DNA of 64,000 bases, taken from NCBI RefSeq assembly GCF_008634025.1, contig NZ_PDCM01000002.1, positions 62,001-126,000 on the forward strand. Reading direction: 5' to 3'. Below the pieces are notes generated by a model. It made no database searches, had not been told where the DNA came from, and saw only the letters and a list, made by a program, of their open reading frames with translations. This document shows positions 36,954-45,697 of the stretch, piece after piece. Origin of the DNA: Streptomyces albofaciens JCM 4342. Lineage in GTDB: Bacteria > Actinomycetota > Actinomycetes > Streptomycetales > Streptomycetaceae. Position 1 is the first letter of the stretch. The number at the start of each line of letters is the position of its first letter. Both the position numbers and the translations under genes were made by a program.

Positions 36954-37892
36954 ATGCACACCGTCGCTGTTCTCGCGCTGGATCAGGTGATCCCGTTCGA
37001 CCTGTCCACCCCGATCGAGGTCTTCTCCCGGACCCGCCTGCCCGACGGGAGACCCGGCTACCAGGTCCGGGTGTGCGCCGAGCACGACGAGACCGACGCC
37101 GGAGCCTTCACCCTGCGTGCCCCCTGGGGTCTGGAAGGCCTCCAGGACGCGGACACGATCATCGTGCCGGGTGTCACCGACCCCACTGCACCGCCCTCTC
37201 CCGCCGTGCGCGACGCACTGCGGTCGGCCGCTGCCGACGGCACGCGGATCGCCTCCATCTGCGCAGGCACCTTCCCCCTGGCTGCCACCGGGCTCCTCGA
37301 CGGGCTGCGCGTCACGACCCACTGGCGTGCGGCCGGGCTTCTGGCCGCCACCTACCCGGGCCTCGACGTCGATCCAGACGTCCTCTACGTCGACAACGAC
37401 CAGTTCCTCACCTCGGCCGGCGCTGCCGCGGGTATGGACCTGTGCCTGCACATGATCCGCCGTGACTACGGCTCGGCCGTCGCCGCCGACGCCGCCCGCC
37501 TGTCGGTGATGCCTCTCGAACGGGAGGGCGGACAGGCGCAGTTCATCGTCTACGACCACGCCCCCACACCGCAGGGCTCCGAGCTTGAGGTGCTGCTCGC
37601 CTGGCTACGGGACAACCTGGCCCGCGACTTCACCCTCGCCGACGTCGCCGAGCGGGCCGGGACCAGCACCCGAACCCTGATCCGGCGCTTCCGCGAGCAG
37701 ACCGGCACCACTCCACTCCAGTGGCTCCACCGAGCCCGCATCCGCCAGGCACAGCACCTGCTGGAAACCACCAAACACTCCGTGGAGCGCATCGGCTACC
37801 AGGTCGGCTTCGGCTCACCCACTACCTTCCGCGACCGCTTCAAACGCACCACCGGCGTCAGCCCGCAGACCTACCGGCGCACGTTCAGCTGA
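36954..37892 (+). CDS. AdpA/GlxA-type AraC-family regulator
   Basis: The 312-aa protein has an N-terminal DJ-1/PfpI-like domain (HTVAVLALDQVIPFDLSTPIEVF, IIVPG, RIASICAGTFPLAATGLLDG with the elbow Cys) and a C-terminal AraC double HTH (DFTLADVAERAGTSTRTLIRRFREQTGTTPLQW, then SVERIGYQVGFGSPTTFRDRFKRTTGVSP). This is the architecture of AdpA, the pleiotropic Streptomyces regulator of development and secondary metabolism, and of its paralogues. I start it at ATG 36954; an ATG at 36933 is equally possible. It is a single-gene unit and probably a paralogue, not AdpA itself. Confidence 0.9.
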   Translation: MHTVAVLALDQVIPFDLSTPIEVFSRTRLPDGRPGYQVRVCAEHDETDAGAFTLRAPWGLEGLQDADTIIVPGVTDPTAPPSPAVRDALRSAAADGTRIASICAGTFPLAATGLLDGLRVTTHWRAAGLLAATYPGLDVDPDVLYVDNDQFLTSAGAAAGMDLCLHMIRRDYGSAVAADAARLSVMPLEREGGQAQFIVYDHAPTPQGSELEVLLAWLRDNLARDFTLADVAERAGTSTRTLIRRFREQTGTTPLQWLHRARIRQAQHLLETTKHSVERIGYQVGFGSPTTFRDRFKRTTGVSPQTYRRTFS

Positions 37893-38119
37893 ACCGGTGG
37901 CTCGGAGCCGCCGTCGATCCGATGAGTCTCCGGCCCGGTACAGCGACCTTGCTGCCGTACGCGGCCGGAAACGGGTACGGCCACCGCGTGACCATCGGTT
38001 GGTATGTGGACAAACGAAGATCGTGCGGTGGCCGCGGGCCACACCGTAGACCCGGCCCGCTGGCGGGAGATGTGCGTTCCGGGGCCGCCGCGACCGGCCG
38101 TCCCTCCCCCGAGATCGGG

Positions 38120-38430
38120 ATGGCTCTTGCCCAAGTGCTGTGCTTGGACGACGACGTACTGGCCGGTACCGCGCTCACCGCCCGGGTCACCCCCGCCTGG
38201 AGCCCGGGCGGCAACCTGATCGAGTTCACGTTCCTCGATCCGCGTACCACGCGTGTACGTGTACGAGCGCACGATGGGCGAGAAGCAGTTGTACGTGGAC
38301 GGCACCGGCATCCTCCGTCTCAAGTTCGAGACGTTTGCGCTCACCGGCCCTGAGGGCCACATCCTGTATGTGTCCGACTATGTGTCCGACCGTGAGAAGC
38401 CCTCGGGGCGAGCACCTCGCCACGGCGGCG
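38120..38430 (+). pseudogene. hypothetical protein broken by a frameshift
   Basis: One frame gives ALAQVLCLDDDVLAGTALTARVTPAWSPGG, GGNLIEFTFLDPRTTRV. After the repeated GTGTAC at about 38253 the next frame gives VYERTMGEKQLYVDGTGILRL and LTGPEGHILYVSDYVSD. Joined, they read as one unfamiliar beta-rich protein. The slippage-prone GTGTACGTGTAC is the likely site. Just upstream, DRAVAAGHTVDPARWREM (about 38015-38070) resembles the start of an IS701-type transposase. Confidence 0.4.
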
Positions 38431-38499
38431 CCCCTGCGCGGTCTTCCGCTCCGAGGAGCGCTGCGGGCCGTGGACCAGCAGAGCCCTTTCCGCTGCCAG

Positions 38500-38805
38500 A
38501 TGGGTTTCCCCAGTTCACGTCACGCCGATCGGCCGCTGATATTCACACCCCGCGACTACGCCTTCGCCCCCCGAGACTTTGGTAGCAGTGCCGCCTACCG
38601 CAAGGTCTGCCGCGTCGCTGCCCTCACTCCCCTGCCCGACGGGTACGGACTACTTCTGGTCGTCGACGACACGGGCGATAAGCACACCCTGGCCACCGCA
38701 GATGTTGAATACGTACGGGCCATTGCCGATGCTTGTCCCACACCGGAAGTACTGGCCGGCCTGACTGCCCAGCGAGAAATTCGTTACGAGCGCGGGCTGG
38801 CCTGA
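38500..38805 (+). CDS. hypothetical 101-aa protein
   Basis: The frame from ATG 38500 reads RPLIFTPRDYAFAPRDFGSS, KVCRVAALTPLPDGYGLLLV and DVEYVRAIADACPTPEVLAGL. The codon use is GC3-biased and the sequence looks natural, but there is no ribosome-binding site and no family that I recognise. It may be the 3' part of a larger gene. Confidence 0.4.
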   Translation: MGFPSSRHADRPLIFTPRDYAFAPRDFGSSAAYRKVCRVAALTPLPDGYGLLLVVDDTGDKHTLATADVEYVRAIADACPTPEVLAGLTAQREIRYERGLA

Positions 38806-38945
38806 CGGCTGACCTGAGTGCTCTCGTCATCCTGCTCATCCTGCTCGGAAGCTAGCACTATGGCCAGCGTCGGCTTCGCTACGCGGCCTGCATGGGCAGG
38901 GAGGCGTTCGTAGCGACGCTCTGGCATCCCAGACTCGGACCGTAG

Positions 38946-39188
38946 TCAGACGCCCAGCCGACCGCCCGGGACCGACACCGGGTCGGAGTCGCGTGCGGGC
39001 ATCGACATCGCCATGAACAGGGCGACAAACCAGAACAAACCAGTGAAAGCGCCGATCACGTTGACCACGATGACCAACCGCAGGCGCTGCACCCTCCTGC
39101 GATAGGCGACGAGCGACGGCACGCTGAGGAACAGCAACGCCACGAGGGCCACGCCCGTCAGCTCCAAGGGGCCTATGTCTGAGAACAT
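38946..39188 (-). CDS. two-helix membrane protein, superinfection-immunity-like
   Basis: The 80-aa protein has hydrophobic helices at about residues 10-30 and 40-62. The pattern P-x-L-VAYRRR...LVIVVNVIGAFTGLFWFVALFMA resembles the Imm_superinfect family, small membrane proteins named after the phage T4 immunity protein and widespread in bacterial genomes. GGGTGG lies just before the ATG. In bacteria the family's role is not established; protection from phage DNA entry is only a possibility. Confidence 0.6.
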   Translation of the reverse strand: MFSDIGPLELTGVALVALLFLSVPSLVAYRRRVQRLRLVIVVNVIGAFTGLFWFVALFMAMSMPARDSDPVSVPGGRLGV

Positions 39189-39974
39189 CAGCCCACCCTA
39201 CCTACGTCATCTACGTCCCCTGATTCACCGGACGCGAGGTCGGTCGACACCAACCCGGTGCTCGTTACCGGTCGGAGCACCAGCGGACCGTTCCGGGATC
39301 GAAAGCGACCTCTGACTGGGCGGCGTACGCAGGTGCCCGTGCTGCCCTGCGGCCGTACGGCCTAATTCCTTGGAAGCAGCCCGCATTCCTTGGTAGCAGC
39401 CCGCGCCGAGGGTCCCGCGGGCCTGACCCGATGCCCGCGACCGCGGCTCCGTGGAAGAGATCCGGGAACCGTTCGGACGGCGGCGCTGGACCCCGTACAC
39501 GCCGCACGCCGGAGCGACCGAGGTCCGCGATATCGGGTGGGCTGGCTGAGCACAGGAGTTGCCCTATGCCGGCCGTCAGACAACCCAGCAAACAAGGGAG
39601 AACGGATGAGCCCCGGCCTGCGGGCCGTCACCTCCCATACGCTCCTGCACCACCAGCTGATGTCAGCCCGCAACCGGAGCCGGGGCCCGGCAGTCCCACT
39701 TTCGTGGCGCGCTCACGCATCACGCCGAGAGATCAGCCACCCGCACGGCGAACCCTGGGACGCGACAGCCGAACTGGACGGCTCCCTTCACCGCCCGCTG
39801 CCTGCGCCAGGAGTGCGCCCACGCCCCGGTCCGCGAGTTCTGGACCGGCCTGTCCCGATAGGACGATGGCCCGAGTTTCTGGTCAATCCGGTCCGCCGGT
39901 CCGGGGCGCGGGTCAGTGCAGCAGGAGGAAAGAGAGGAAAGAGTCGCCCCCTTGCCACTGTGCATCGCAGCTAC
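39189..39974. other. gene-poor stretch
   Basis: No intact gene is visible. A 20-bp unit ATTCCTTGG(A/T)AGCAGCCCGC is tandemly duplicated at 39365-39404. A plus-strand segment ending near 39860 (WTAPFTARCLRQECAHAPVR) reads like the end of a small zinc-binding protein without a detectable start. Confidence 0.4.
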
Positions 39975-40283
39975 TTACGCCGCGTGACCTGACCACTTGA
40001 TGGGCTGCTCCAGGGACGCGTTGAAGGGGGCGCAGGAGGCGTACGATATGGCTCCGGAAGCCGCCACCTCGCCCTTCGGGAACTCGCCGTTATCGCATCT
40101 CACCGCTGCGAAGAACGAGCCTCCGATGCACTTGACGCCCACGGTGGTGTCGTCGTGCCAGACCATCGCGCAGAGAAGCCTCGTTGCGTTTGCAGGAGCT
40201 GCGGACGCATTCCCCGCAGTAGCCGTGAGTCCTGCCCCGGCCATGACCACGGCCGTCAGCGTACTGACGATCATCCGTTTCAT
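39975..40283 (-). CDS. small secreted protein with four Cys
   Basis: The 102-aa protein has a clear signal peptide (KRMIVSTLTAVVMAGAGLTA, cleavage after NASA). The mature part of about 75 aa has four Cys (LLCAM, VKCIGG, VRCDNG, YASCAP), enough for two disulfides. AAAGGGG lies 6 bp before the ATG. I do not recognise the family. Small Cys-paired secreted proteins of this size are common in Streptomyces. Confidence 0.75.
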   Translation of the reverse strand: MKRMIVSTLTAVVMAGAGLTATAGNASAAPANATRLLCAMVWHDDTTVGVKCIGGSFFAAVRCDNGEFPKGEVAASGAISYASCAPFNASLEQPIKWSGHAA

Positions 40284-40636
40284 GAACACCCCTTTCCGTC
40301 CGGGGCGTTGATGCCCCAGGGACAGCTCATGTTGCTCATGTGCAGGAAATAGAGCAATGGTGATGGAGCCGATCAAGACAATGGATGATCTATCCGCTTG
40401 TTACCGCTTTGTCTGCGTGCTGACCGAGCGGGCAGCGGACACACAGCAACCTCGATCACCCAGCGCAACGCCGGTGGGGTGTGCTCGCCGCACTGCGGAG
40501 CAGTTGGCCGGGCTGACTACGTCCGGAATGCGGCACCTCGCGAGGACCCGGCGAAATACTTACTGAACTGAGCGTTTCGTCCTGGGGGTGGTGTCTGGTC
40601 CTGTCGGTTCAGGTGTCGCGCCAGCTTGGAGTGTTC
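40284..40636. other. gene-free stretch
   Basis: Apart from the promoter region of the preceding secreted protein, I see nothing supported here. The last part probably contains an end of the IS5-type element that follows. Confidence 0.4.
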
Positions 40637-40888
40637 TCACCGGTGAGGCGGCGGGTCATGAAGTCGATCATCGCGAGCTGGATCAGGGCTTCGCTGCGGT
40701 GCGGGGAGGGATTCGTGGTCGCGGACGAGGCGGCGGTGGTGCATGAGCCAGCCGATGCTCCGCTCGATGGTCCAGCGCCGCGGGATGACCGCGAAGCCGC
40801 TGCTGCCCGGCGGGCGGGCGACGGGCTGGACGTCGATGCCGAGGCGGGCGCCGTGGTCGATGGCGGTGGTGCGGTAGCCGGCGTCCAC
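40637..40888 (-). pseudogene. IS5-family transposase, C-terminal remnant
   Basis: The frame opens at DAGYRTTAIDHGARLGIDVQ and continues with GFAVIPRRWTIERSIGWLMHHRRLVRDHE, the third catalytic motif of DDE transposases of this type, with the Glu present. The N-terminal two thirds are missing. Confidence 0.75.
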
Positions 40889-41539
40889 TCACGCCTTGGT
40901 CACGCGCGGGTGGGTTGCGGCGAAGGGACAGCAAGGTGGCGCCGGCGAACCGGATGAGGCACGTCCGGGGGCCAGCGGCAGGCCGAGGCGCGGCGCCCCG
41001 AGGACGACCCGCAGAAGCTGTTCACGGAGGCCTGCCTGCACGGCCTGAACGCGCGGCGGTGCGGTGACGTCGACTCGCTGGACAGCTACCTGCCGCCACC
41101 GGTGGCGCTGCTGACCCGCAGGATGGACGATGCTTCGAAGTGCCCAAGCTGTCCGCAACGTAGCGCCAAGGCCGGGGCGTTGACTCGTCCCACCTCCCCT
41201 GACACGCCGAGCCTGCCGCGCCCGGCCGCACCGGGCATGACGAGTATCCCCTCAGGTCACAGCACGCGACAGCGCCCAACACGACAAAGCTCGCGACAGG
41301 CCCCGAGCCGGTCACCGGGCAGCCCCGGTGACCGGTGACCGGCTTCTCCGTGGGGTCAGAGGCGTTCGCTCCACAACACGGTCGGAGCGATGCGGGAGCG
41401 GCAACTCCTCGGGGGACCGCTGCGAGGCGTGGCAGAACGCTCCGCGCCCCGCCGTACACCGTAAAGACCTGCCCGAATCCCTGCTGACCTGGCCCGACGC
41501 ACCCCGGTGAAAGTGCCGGGCCGACGCGGCGCCGGTCCG
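40889..41539. other. gene-poor stretch between transposase remnants
   Basis: A plus-strand segment (DDPQKLFTEACLHGLNARRC, then DVDSLDSYLPPPVALLTRRM, about 41000-41130) looks like protein but has no start and no recognised family. Nothing else is supported. Confidence 0.4.
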
Positions 41540-41690
41540 GCGGCACGCCCGACCGAACCGCCCCGCCCGTCCCCGACGCCCGCGCCCACCCTCAGCCTCA
41601 GCCTCAGCCTCGATCATCTGCCCGGCGAGCGCGCCTCCCCGCCGGTCTGGCTGTGGCCCTCCGCCACCGGCGCCGCTCCGGATGATGTCG
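41540..41690 (+). pseudogene. DDE transposase, internal fragment
   Basis: DHLPGERASPPVWLWPSATGAAPDDV matches the internal strand of the same transposase family as the remnant at 19051. Only about 45 codons are left; the sequence loses similarity on both sides. Confidence 0.5.
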
Positions 41691-41915
41691 TCTTCGCTTG
41701 GTCCTACTACCTGTGCTCGCCACACCGATAACAGCCGACCGGCGCAAGCCGCGGGAGAAGAACACCAAGCCCGGCACGCCCCTCACATCGACCCGCATCA
41801 GCCGCTGGCTCGGGCATATCCGCCCCCGTCTAGTGCCGCATCATCTAGTACCGCTTCAGACGGCGGGGAAGTTCGGCGACCGATGGCACCGCGACGGCGA
41901 CGGCTGACGCCCTTG

Positions 41916-41953
41916 CCGGCCGAGCCCGCTTCTCGGGCCCGGCCGGGCTTTTT
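41916..41953 (+). terminator. hairpin followed by T5
   Basis: CCGGCC-GA-GCCCG pairs with CGGGC-CC-GGCCGG around CTTCT. GC and TTTTT follow. It would stop plus-strand transcripts and shield the minus-strand operon end; in the other direction no T-run is present. Confidence 0.6.
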
Positions 41954-41956
41954 CTC

Positions 41957-42024
41957 GCGGCACCTCTGACCGGCCTTACCGGCGCCTCTGACCGGTCTTA
42001 GCGGCACCTCTGACCGGTCCTTAC
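41957..42024 (+). repeat. three tandem copies of a 22-bp unit
   Basis: CGGCACCTCTGACCGGCCTTAC is repeated three times with single changes, just after the terminator and touching the SDR gene end. Confidence 0.7.
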
Positions 42025-42911
42025 CGTTGACTCTTGGTGACGGTGCCGAGGCCACGGTCCAGGGCGGCGGCCGGCAGCAGCCGCGACAGTGCGCCGGCTG
42101 CCCGGACGTCGGGGCCGACGCTGTAGCGGGTTCGGGGCCGGGGGGCGGTCAGTGCCCGGAAGACGGTGCGTGCGACGTCCTGCGGCTGTGTGGCGCTCGA
42201 CTGGGCCCGTCGTTCGTTCATCCGCATGAATTGTTCGAAGGGGGCTCGGTAGAGATCGGCTATGGCGTCGGGGGCCTGGTTCAAGAGTCCCTCGCCGGTT
42301 TCCCGGACCTTGTCCCAGATGGGGGTTGCGATCGCGCCGGGCCTGACGATGGAGACCGAGATGCCGAAGGGGCGCAGCTCACGGCGGAGCGCGTCGCTCA
42401 TGGCCTCTTTCGCGAACTGCCCGGTCGCGTACGCGCCGAGGTAGGGAATGACCACGCTGCCCAGGCCGGAGGAGACGTTGACGATGCGTCCGCGGGTGCG
42501 GCGCAGCTGGGGCAGGAATGCCTGGGTGACGGCGAGCGGGCCGACGACGTTGGTGTCCAGCTGCTGCCGCAGCCCTTCAGGAGGCACGCATTCCATGGGA
42601 GCCGCGACGCAGGTACCGGCGTTGTTCACCAGGGCCCACACGCCTTGTTCGTCCACGGAGCGGGCGACTTCGGCCGCTGCCGTCTGGATCGACTTCTCGT
42701 CGGTCACGTCCATGAGTACCGGGTGCAGCCGTGCGGAGGTCGCCTCGGCGCGCAGTTTCTCACCGTCCTGCCTCTTGCGCACCGTGGCGAAGACGCGGAA
42801 GCCGCGTTCTTCCAGCCGGAGTGCGCACTCCTTGCCGATTCCGGTGGAGGCGCCGGTGATGACGACGGCGCGTCCGGCCGGGGGCAAGGGCGTGGGCCGG
42901 CGGTTTGACAA
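42021..42911 (-). CDS. SDR-family protein of the NRPS operon, catalytic Lys replaced
   Basis: The 296-aa protein has VVITGASTGIGKECALRL, DVTDEKS, VNNAGTC, the Ser in IVNVSSGLGS and Tyr161 in GAYATGQF. Position 165, where YxxxK demands Lys, is Gln. The cofactor motif is intact, so it may bind NAD(P) without normal turnover, or use another residue. It is the last gene of the NRPS operon, 115 bp after the FAD monooxygenase gene and on the same strand. A role in tailoring the peptide product is likely by position only. Confidence 0.85.
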   Translation of the reverse strand: MSNRRPTPLPPAGRAVVITGASTGIGKECALRLEERGFRVFATVRKRQDGEKLRAEATSARLHPVLMDVTDEKSIQTAAAEVARSVDEQGVWALVNNAGTCVAAPMECVPPEGLRQQLDTNVVGPLAVTQAFLPQLRRTRGRIVNVSSGLGSVVIPYLGAYATGQFAKEAMSDALRRELRPFGISVSIVRPGAIATPIWDKVRETGEGLLNQAPDAIADLYRAPFEQFMRMNERRAQSSATQPQDVARTVFRALTAPRPRTRYSVGPDVRAAGALSRLLPAAALDRGLGTVTKSQR

Positions 42912-43026
42912 AGGTTTCTCCTTGAGTGGTGGGGTGTGTGGTCCGGGTCGAGTGTGTGGTCCTGGTGGGGTGTGCGGCCCCGGTCGGGTGCGCGGTCCTA
43001 GTCGGGTGCGCGGTCCTGGTCGGGTG

Positions 43027-45603
43027 TCAGTCGTCGCAAGTCTCGGATGCGCCGGGTTCAGGTGCGCCGGGGTCGGATGCGCCGGGTTCGGGTGCCACCG
43101 CGGTCAGCAGGGTGTGTACGGAGGTGTCGGCGATGTGGCGGGCTCGCGGCGCCGGCACGATTCCTTCGGTGTAGCTGAAGTTCCAGGCGAGTTGGCCGTG
43201 GCTGGTGAGTGCGGTGGCCACGAGGGAGCCTGTCACCGAGATGCTCGCGATGATCTGGGTGCCGGAGATGCGCCACGGGCCCACCCGGTCGGGGAAGGCA
43301 TAGCGGCCGAGGTTGGACAGGCACAGGTTGATCGGGCCCTGTTCGTCCAGGTGGTGCATAAACGCGTCGGCATCGGCCGGAGTCCTGGGCCCCACCCGGT
43401 CCAGCAGATTGATCATGGACAGGTGTTCCTCGCGCTTGCGGCGGTCCGCCAGGTCCCGGCTGATGGCGCGGGCCATGGGCCACAGCGGCGCGCCGGGGCG
43501 GTAGAGGACGCGGGTGGGAAGGGTCGCCGCGTAGGTGCCGGCTTCGTCGTAGGAGACGGCGGGTTCCAGTTCGGCGCGGAAGTCGAGCGGGGAGCCGATC
43601 GAGAAGTGAGCCGGTTCCCGGGTTTCTGCTTCCAGGGCGACGGCGGTGACCATGGCGGCGGCCAGGGCTCCGTGCACGGTGACGTCGTGCTGCTTGCAGG
43701 CGGCCACGAGCAGGTCGAGCTGGTCGGTGGTGAGGGATTTGTGCACCATGCGGGTGCGCCGTTGGTGAAAGGGGACCGGGTGGCTGGGGGTGACGCGCCG
43801 TGGCTGAAGCCTTCGGGTTTCTTCCTCGTCGCGCTCGGTCAGGGCCGTGAGGGCGGCGGCGCCCGCCTCGCCCCGGTGGCGGGGCGGGAGCAGGTCTTCC
43901 GCGGCCGGCAGCGCCCGGTGCGAGGTACGGGGCGGCTCCTCGCCGGCGCTCAGTTGCGCGGTGAGTTCGGTCCACTGCCTGAGCAGGGTCAGTCCCGTCA
44001 TGCCGTCGGCTATGCAGTGTGCTGATGTGAGCAGCAGGTCGTGGACGTCCTCGGTGCGTTCGGCGCTTTCCCGGCTGATGACGACGGCTCGCAGCAGCGG
44101 TCCGGTGTGCCAGTCGGCGCCCTCGGCGAGTTCGTGCTCGTCGATTTCGCGTTGCCAGCGCGTGTCGGCCTCGGGGTCTTCGGCGGGCACCTGGATGTGG
44201 CGCAGCGGTATCGGCCGTCCGCCCACGGGGCGGAACGCGGGGGCCGCCCCTTCCTCGTCGCTGCTGACGGCGACGCGCAGCAGTGGGTGCCGGGACTGGA
44301 GGATGTCCAGGGCGCGGCGCAGCAGTGGCAGCTCCAGGGGGCCGTGGACCCGGGTGCGGACGACGCTGTTGAGCGGGGAGGTCTGGTCCGCGATCCAGTA
44401 CCAGCGTTCCAGGGGGCTGAGGTTTCGCCGGAGGCGTGGTTCGGGGTCCGGGACGGCGGGGAAGGTGAGGGCTTGCTCGTTCTGCAGGGCGAGGTCCTGG
44501 TGGGTTGTCAGGCGGAAGTGGTCGTCCCGGGCCTGCCGCAGTTCGGGGGTGTCGGCCTGTTCGAGGTCGCTCATCGACCGGGAGGTGGCGACCATGGTCC
44601 GGGTGCGGTCGCGGCGGCGGTCCTCGTACGTCCGCAGGGCGAGCGGGAGGTCGTCACGCGCTCCGGGTTCGGCCAGGGTGTGGGCCAGGACCACGGCGTC
44701 CTCGATCGCCATGGCGGCCCCTTGGCCGAGGGTGGTCAGCATGGGGTGCGCGGCGTCGCCGAGGAGGGTGACGGGGCCTTCTCCCCAGCGTTCGAGGAAG
44801 GTGCGGTCGCGGGAGGGTACGGCGAGGATGTCTCCGGGCGGGGTGGCCTCGATGACGGCCCGCACCTCGTCGGCCCAGTCCGCGTAGGCGCGGGTGATCT
44901 CGTCCTTGGTGCCGTCCCAGGCGTGCGAACGGGCAGTGGGCATGGACTTCGTGCCCCACCAGTAGGCGTGGCCGTGGCCGATGTCGATGAGGCCGAAGCG
45001 CTGTCCGCCGCCCCAGTAGTGGCGCACGCTGCCCGGGGGGAAGCCCGGGTGGCGGAAGGGGACGATGCCGAGCCAGCAGACGTAGCCGCTGTCGTGGGAC
45101 GCCTCCGGTCCGACGAGTTGGGCGCGGATGGCCGAGTGGAATCCGTCGGCGCCGATGAGGAGGTCGCCGTGCGCCGTGCGCCCGTCCTCGAAGCGGACGG
45201 TGACGCCCGTGTCGTCGCTCTCGAACGCGGTCGCGGCGGCACCCAGGTGGAGGGGGCAGTCCCCGGCCGCGTCCAGCAGTGCCTCCAGGAGGTTCGGGCG
45301 GCTCAGGCAGACACTGGGCGCTCCGACCTTCTCGCAGACCTCCTTGAACGGCAGGTCTCTGATGGTGCGGCCGCGGTGGTCCAGAACGGTGAAGGATTCA
45401 ATGGCCCGGCCGCGCTTTTCCAGGTCGAGGTCGATGTCCAGTGTGGCGAGCGCGTTGACGGCGTTGGACATGACCGACAGGCCGGAGCCGGCGGCCCGCA
45501 GTTTGCCGGCGCGCTCGTGGACGGCCACCTCGATCCCGACGCGCCGGAGGGCGATGGCGCAGGCGAGGCCGCCGATTCCGGCTCCGATGACGATGGCTTT
45601 CAC
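43027..45603 (-). CDS. FAD-dependent monooxygenase fused to condensation/acyltransferase-like domain
   Basis: The 858-aa protein begins with AIVIGAGIGGLACAIALRR for FAD, followed by the DG motif region (DLLIGADGFHSAIR) and GDAAHPMLTTLGQGAAMAIEDA (about residue 282), marking a group A flavin monooxygenase of about 400 aa. From about residue 415 a condensation-like domain starts (LSPLERWYWIADQTSPLN) with HCIADGMTG near 528. This keeps the second His and DG of HHxxxDG, as in PapA-type acyltransferases. I choose GTG 45603 because AAGGAG lies 8 bp before it; an ATG at 45693 would add 30 low-complexity residues. It directly follows the NRPS gene. It probably oxidises and acylates the NRPS product. 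Confidence 0.9.
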   Translation of the reverse strand: MKAIVIGAGIGGLACAIALRRVGIEVAVHERAGKLRAAGSGLSVMSNAVNALATLDIDLDLEKRGRAIESFTVLDHRGRTIRDLPFKEVCEKVGAPSVCLSRPNLLEALLDAAGDCPLHLGAAATAFESDDTGVTVRFEDGRTAHGDLLIGADGFHSAIRAQLVGPEASHDSGYVCWLGIVPFRHPGFPPGSVRHYWGGGQRFGLIDIGHGHAYWWGTKSMPTARSHAWDGTKDEITRAYADWADEVRAVIEATPPGDILAVPSRDRTFLERWGEGPVTLLGDAAHPMLTTLGQGAAMAIEDAVVLAHTLAEPGARDDLPLALRTYEDRRRDRTRTMVATSRSMSDLEQADTPELRQARDDHFRLTTHQDLALQNEQALTFPAVPDPEPRLRRNLSPLERWYWIADQTSPLNSVVRTRVHGPLELPLLRRALDILQSRHPLLRVAVSSDEEGAAPAFRPVGGRPIPLRHIQVPAEDPEADTRWQREIDEHELAEGADWHTGPLLRAVVISRESAERTEDVHDLLLTSAHCIADGMTGLTLLRQWTELTAQLSAGEEPPRTSHRALPAAEDLLPPRHRGEAGAAALTALTERDEEETRRLQPRRVTPSHPVPFHQRRTRMVHKSLTTDQLDLLVAACKQHDVTVHGALAAAMVTAVALEAETREPAHFSIGSPLDFRAELEPAVSYDEAGTYAATLPTRVLYRPGAPLWPMARAISRDLADRRKREEHLSMINLLDRVGPRTPADADAFMHHLDEQGPINLCLSNLGRYAFPDRVGPWRISGTQIIASISVTGSLVATALTSHGQLAWNFSYTEGIVPAPRARHIADTSVHTLLTAVAPEPGASDPGAPEPGASETCDD

Positions 45604-45697
45604 CGGTCGGCTCCTTGGGGTGTCTGAGGGTCTCTGGCTTTGCGGAATTCCGGGAGTTCCGGTGCTTTTCGAGCTTTCTGGGGCTGTCGGCATGCGG

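Noticed and set aside
45604..45693. ATG start of the FAD monooxygenase at 45693
   Set aside because: The 30 added residues are low-complexity, and a GTG at 45603 has an ideal AAGGAG site directly before the FAD motif.
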